64,000 nucleotides of DNA from Pogonophryne albipinna (lineage: Eukaryota > Chordata > Actinopteri > Perciformes > Artedidraconidae): assembly GCA_028583405.1 (NCBI GenBank), contig CM053247.1:8376946-8440945 (forward strand), written 5' to 3'. The notes under the pieces were generated by a model. It had not been told where the DNA came from, searched no databases, and saw only the letters and a list, made by a program, of their open reading frames with translations. The position numbers and the translations under genes were made by a program. This document shows, one piece after another, positions 62,383-64,000 of this stretch (position 1 is its first letter; each line of letters begins with the position of its first letter).

Positions 62383-63550
62383 CAGTGTTTCCCACAGATC
62401 TGAAATATAATTGGGGGGGGGGGGGTTGAGGTGACGTGCCTTTGTGACGTGCCTTTGTGACGTGCAACAACATTAACATTAACCTTTCTGTTGGTCGCTT
62501 GTTAGCAGACCCTTCACGCGATGGCAGAGCGAACAGGTACAGGCAGGGCCCATAGTGATATCCCTATAGTTTAAATATACTACCCACATATGGACATGGG
62601 TTACTATTTAAAAAAAAATTGTAAATGTATTTAGGAACCTATCAATGTGATTTTAAGTGGGGGTGGACCTCAAATCCTCTAGGGGGGTCCGGTGGCATGC
62701 TCCCCCGGGAAGATCTTTTATTTTATTTTGGAGTTAAATGCATCAATCTGGTGCACTTTGAGGGGAAAATAAAGAGACTAGATCTATGGGAACACCTATA
62801 TGAAACAGAACTGTATACATTTCAATAATCATAAAATCATGGCCATAACCATAACATGACATCCCATATCCAATATGAAAAAACACTGAAACTTGTTTAT
62901 AGTTGTGAGTGTGTCTGGGCTCTTGAATCAGCCTCTCCTGTCTCCCTCCTCTCCTCCCTGCTCATTTCCCCCTGCTCCTCTTTGAGGCAGAAGCAAAGAC
63001 TAGTTTTAGCTCTCAACAAGTTTTTAAAGTGTATCTTGCCTTTTTTCCCCTAGTTAACATTTTTTTTAAATTCATGCATATTTTACTAATTACTACCCCC
63101 TCAAATGGAAATATGTGTTTACATAAATGGTGACCAAACCGTTTGAGACCCACTGAGAACTTAGACTAAGTTAACTAAACACTCAGTCCTTTACCTCACC
63201 TGAGCTGACGTTATCCCGAGCTTGACTGACACACAGAGACCATTCAAGGGCTTTGATTTATGATCTGTATGACAGTGACCATGTCGGCAGGCCACATCAT
63301 GTAGACAGCCAGTCTGGCAAGGCCATCTGGAAACCCCCCGGTCCTCCCGATGGCCAGTCCGGGACTGAGTACAGGAGGCATAGAGTGAGGGATCATTGTC
63401 CACAAGTTAATCGCGTCGTGGTCACGGACGAAAAAAAAAAAAAAAAGAGTTATTAAAAAAACAAACTAAATGGGTCGCGAAATATACTTGGGTGGCCTTT
63501 AATATACCTGGGCGGCCCGCCCAAGTAAAGTCTATGTGTGGGAAACCCTG
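62383..63550. mobile_element. hAT-like element E5 (TIR CAGTGTTTCCCACA)
   Basis: Ends CAGTGTTTCCCACA and TGTGTGGGAAACCCTG are nearly inverted; GGATCA lies at both borders (62377-62382 and overlapping 63550-63555), an imperfect duplication. The shared E-block is at 62655-62815, and a second stretch (63061-63215) also matches E1 (6960-7130). Confidence 0.75.
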
Positions 63551-63600
63551 GATCAATCCCATTGCTTTTCCTAGAGGGAGCCTTCTGGGTCCATCTACAC

Positions 63601-63733
63601 TAGGGGTGGGGAACCGAAATGAATGGGCTGTGATTTGAATGTTTTTAAGCAGAGGTCAATAATTTGTACGGCCCTCGGAGGATGTTGAACAAATTGAAAT
63701 GGCCCTTGAGAGGAAAAAGGTTCCCCACCCCTG
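63601..63733. mobile_element. 133-bp hAT MITE with 8-bp TSD
   Basis: Starts TAGGGGTGGGGAACC and ends GGTTCCCCACCCCTG, flanked by ATCTACAC (63593-63600 and 63734-63741). It matches the right end of E3 (41720-42642), so it is an internally deleted member of that family. Confidence 0.85.
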
Positions 63734-63741
63734 ATCTACAC

Positions 63742-64000
63742 AAATACCTCATTACACCACTCTATTCTCATTCTCCTCTGCTGCTGGCTCTCTTGTAAAA
63801 CTCATATTTAACTCCATGGCAGCGACCTTCATTGTCGTGATGTAGGACTTCCCTTCTGCAGACTGCCCGCCGTCTTTCCTCGCCACCCTTTTATCTCCAC
63901 TGCTACAAATAGGTCTTGGACTCTAAATGCACGTGCGTCTGAGATTACGGTGACATCAGTCTGACCTGACATGCTGACATTTAAAAGCAGTTTGTATTGT
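63742..64000. other. Window end, no feature seen
   Basis: No gene or element recognised in the last 259 bp. Confidence 0.35.

Overview
The window is eukaryotic, almost certainly from a teleost fish. It has introns with GT-AG borders, very long (GT)n/(CA)n microsatellites, dense hAT-type DNA transposons, an L2-like LINE fragment, a tRNA-derived SINE, and two genes whose exons translate to vertebrate proteins. Orthology is by recognition of the protein sequences; no search was run.

Layout. (1) Positions 1-23365, plus strand: the 3' 20 coding exons of lysosomal alpha-mannosidase (man2b1, GH38). The first exons lie left of the window. Its introns hold three minisatellites (37-bp units at 1-2182, about 44-bp units at 8911-13966, 57-bp units at 21779-22735), several microsatellites that touch splice sites, and nested DNA transposons. 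One exon (18460-18560) lacks a base relative to the conserved frame. (2) 23746-24007, minus strand: a lone terminal exon encoding half of a CCCH zinc finger, resembling the trmt1 C-terminus, tail to tail with man2b1. (3) 24008-27584: repeats, including a hAT element with a BED-finger remnant. (4) 27585-47203, minus strand: a complete 15-exon gle1 gene (719 codons plus stop, all phases consistent) with a 7-kb intron 5 that is a stack of nested transposons. (5) 47204-54264: a decayed HIPK-like kinase pseudogene and a three-level transposon nest. (6) 54265-54336: a tRNA-Pro(TGG) gene. (7) 54337-64000: mostly repeats, with three candidate untranslated exons and a TATA box that may be the 5' end of an unidentified plus-strand gene continuing to the right.

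The two main genes do not form a functional unit: man2b1 degrades N-glycan mannose in the lysosome, while Gle1 activates the DEAD-box ATPase DDX19/Dbp5 in mRNA export. The most unusual structure is in the transposons. Five hAT-like elements with five different terminal sequences carry the same internal block, and paralogous empty sites inside the window let several insertions be ordered in time.
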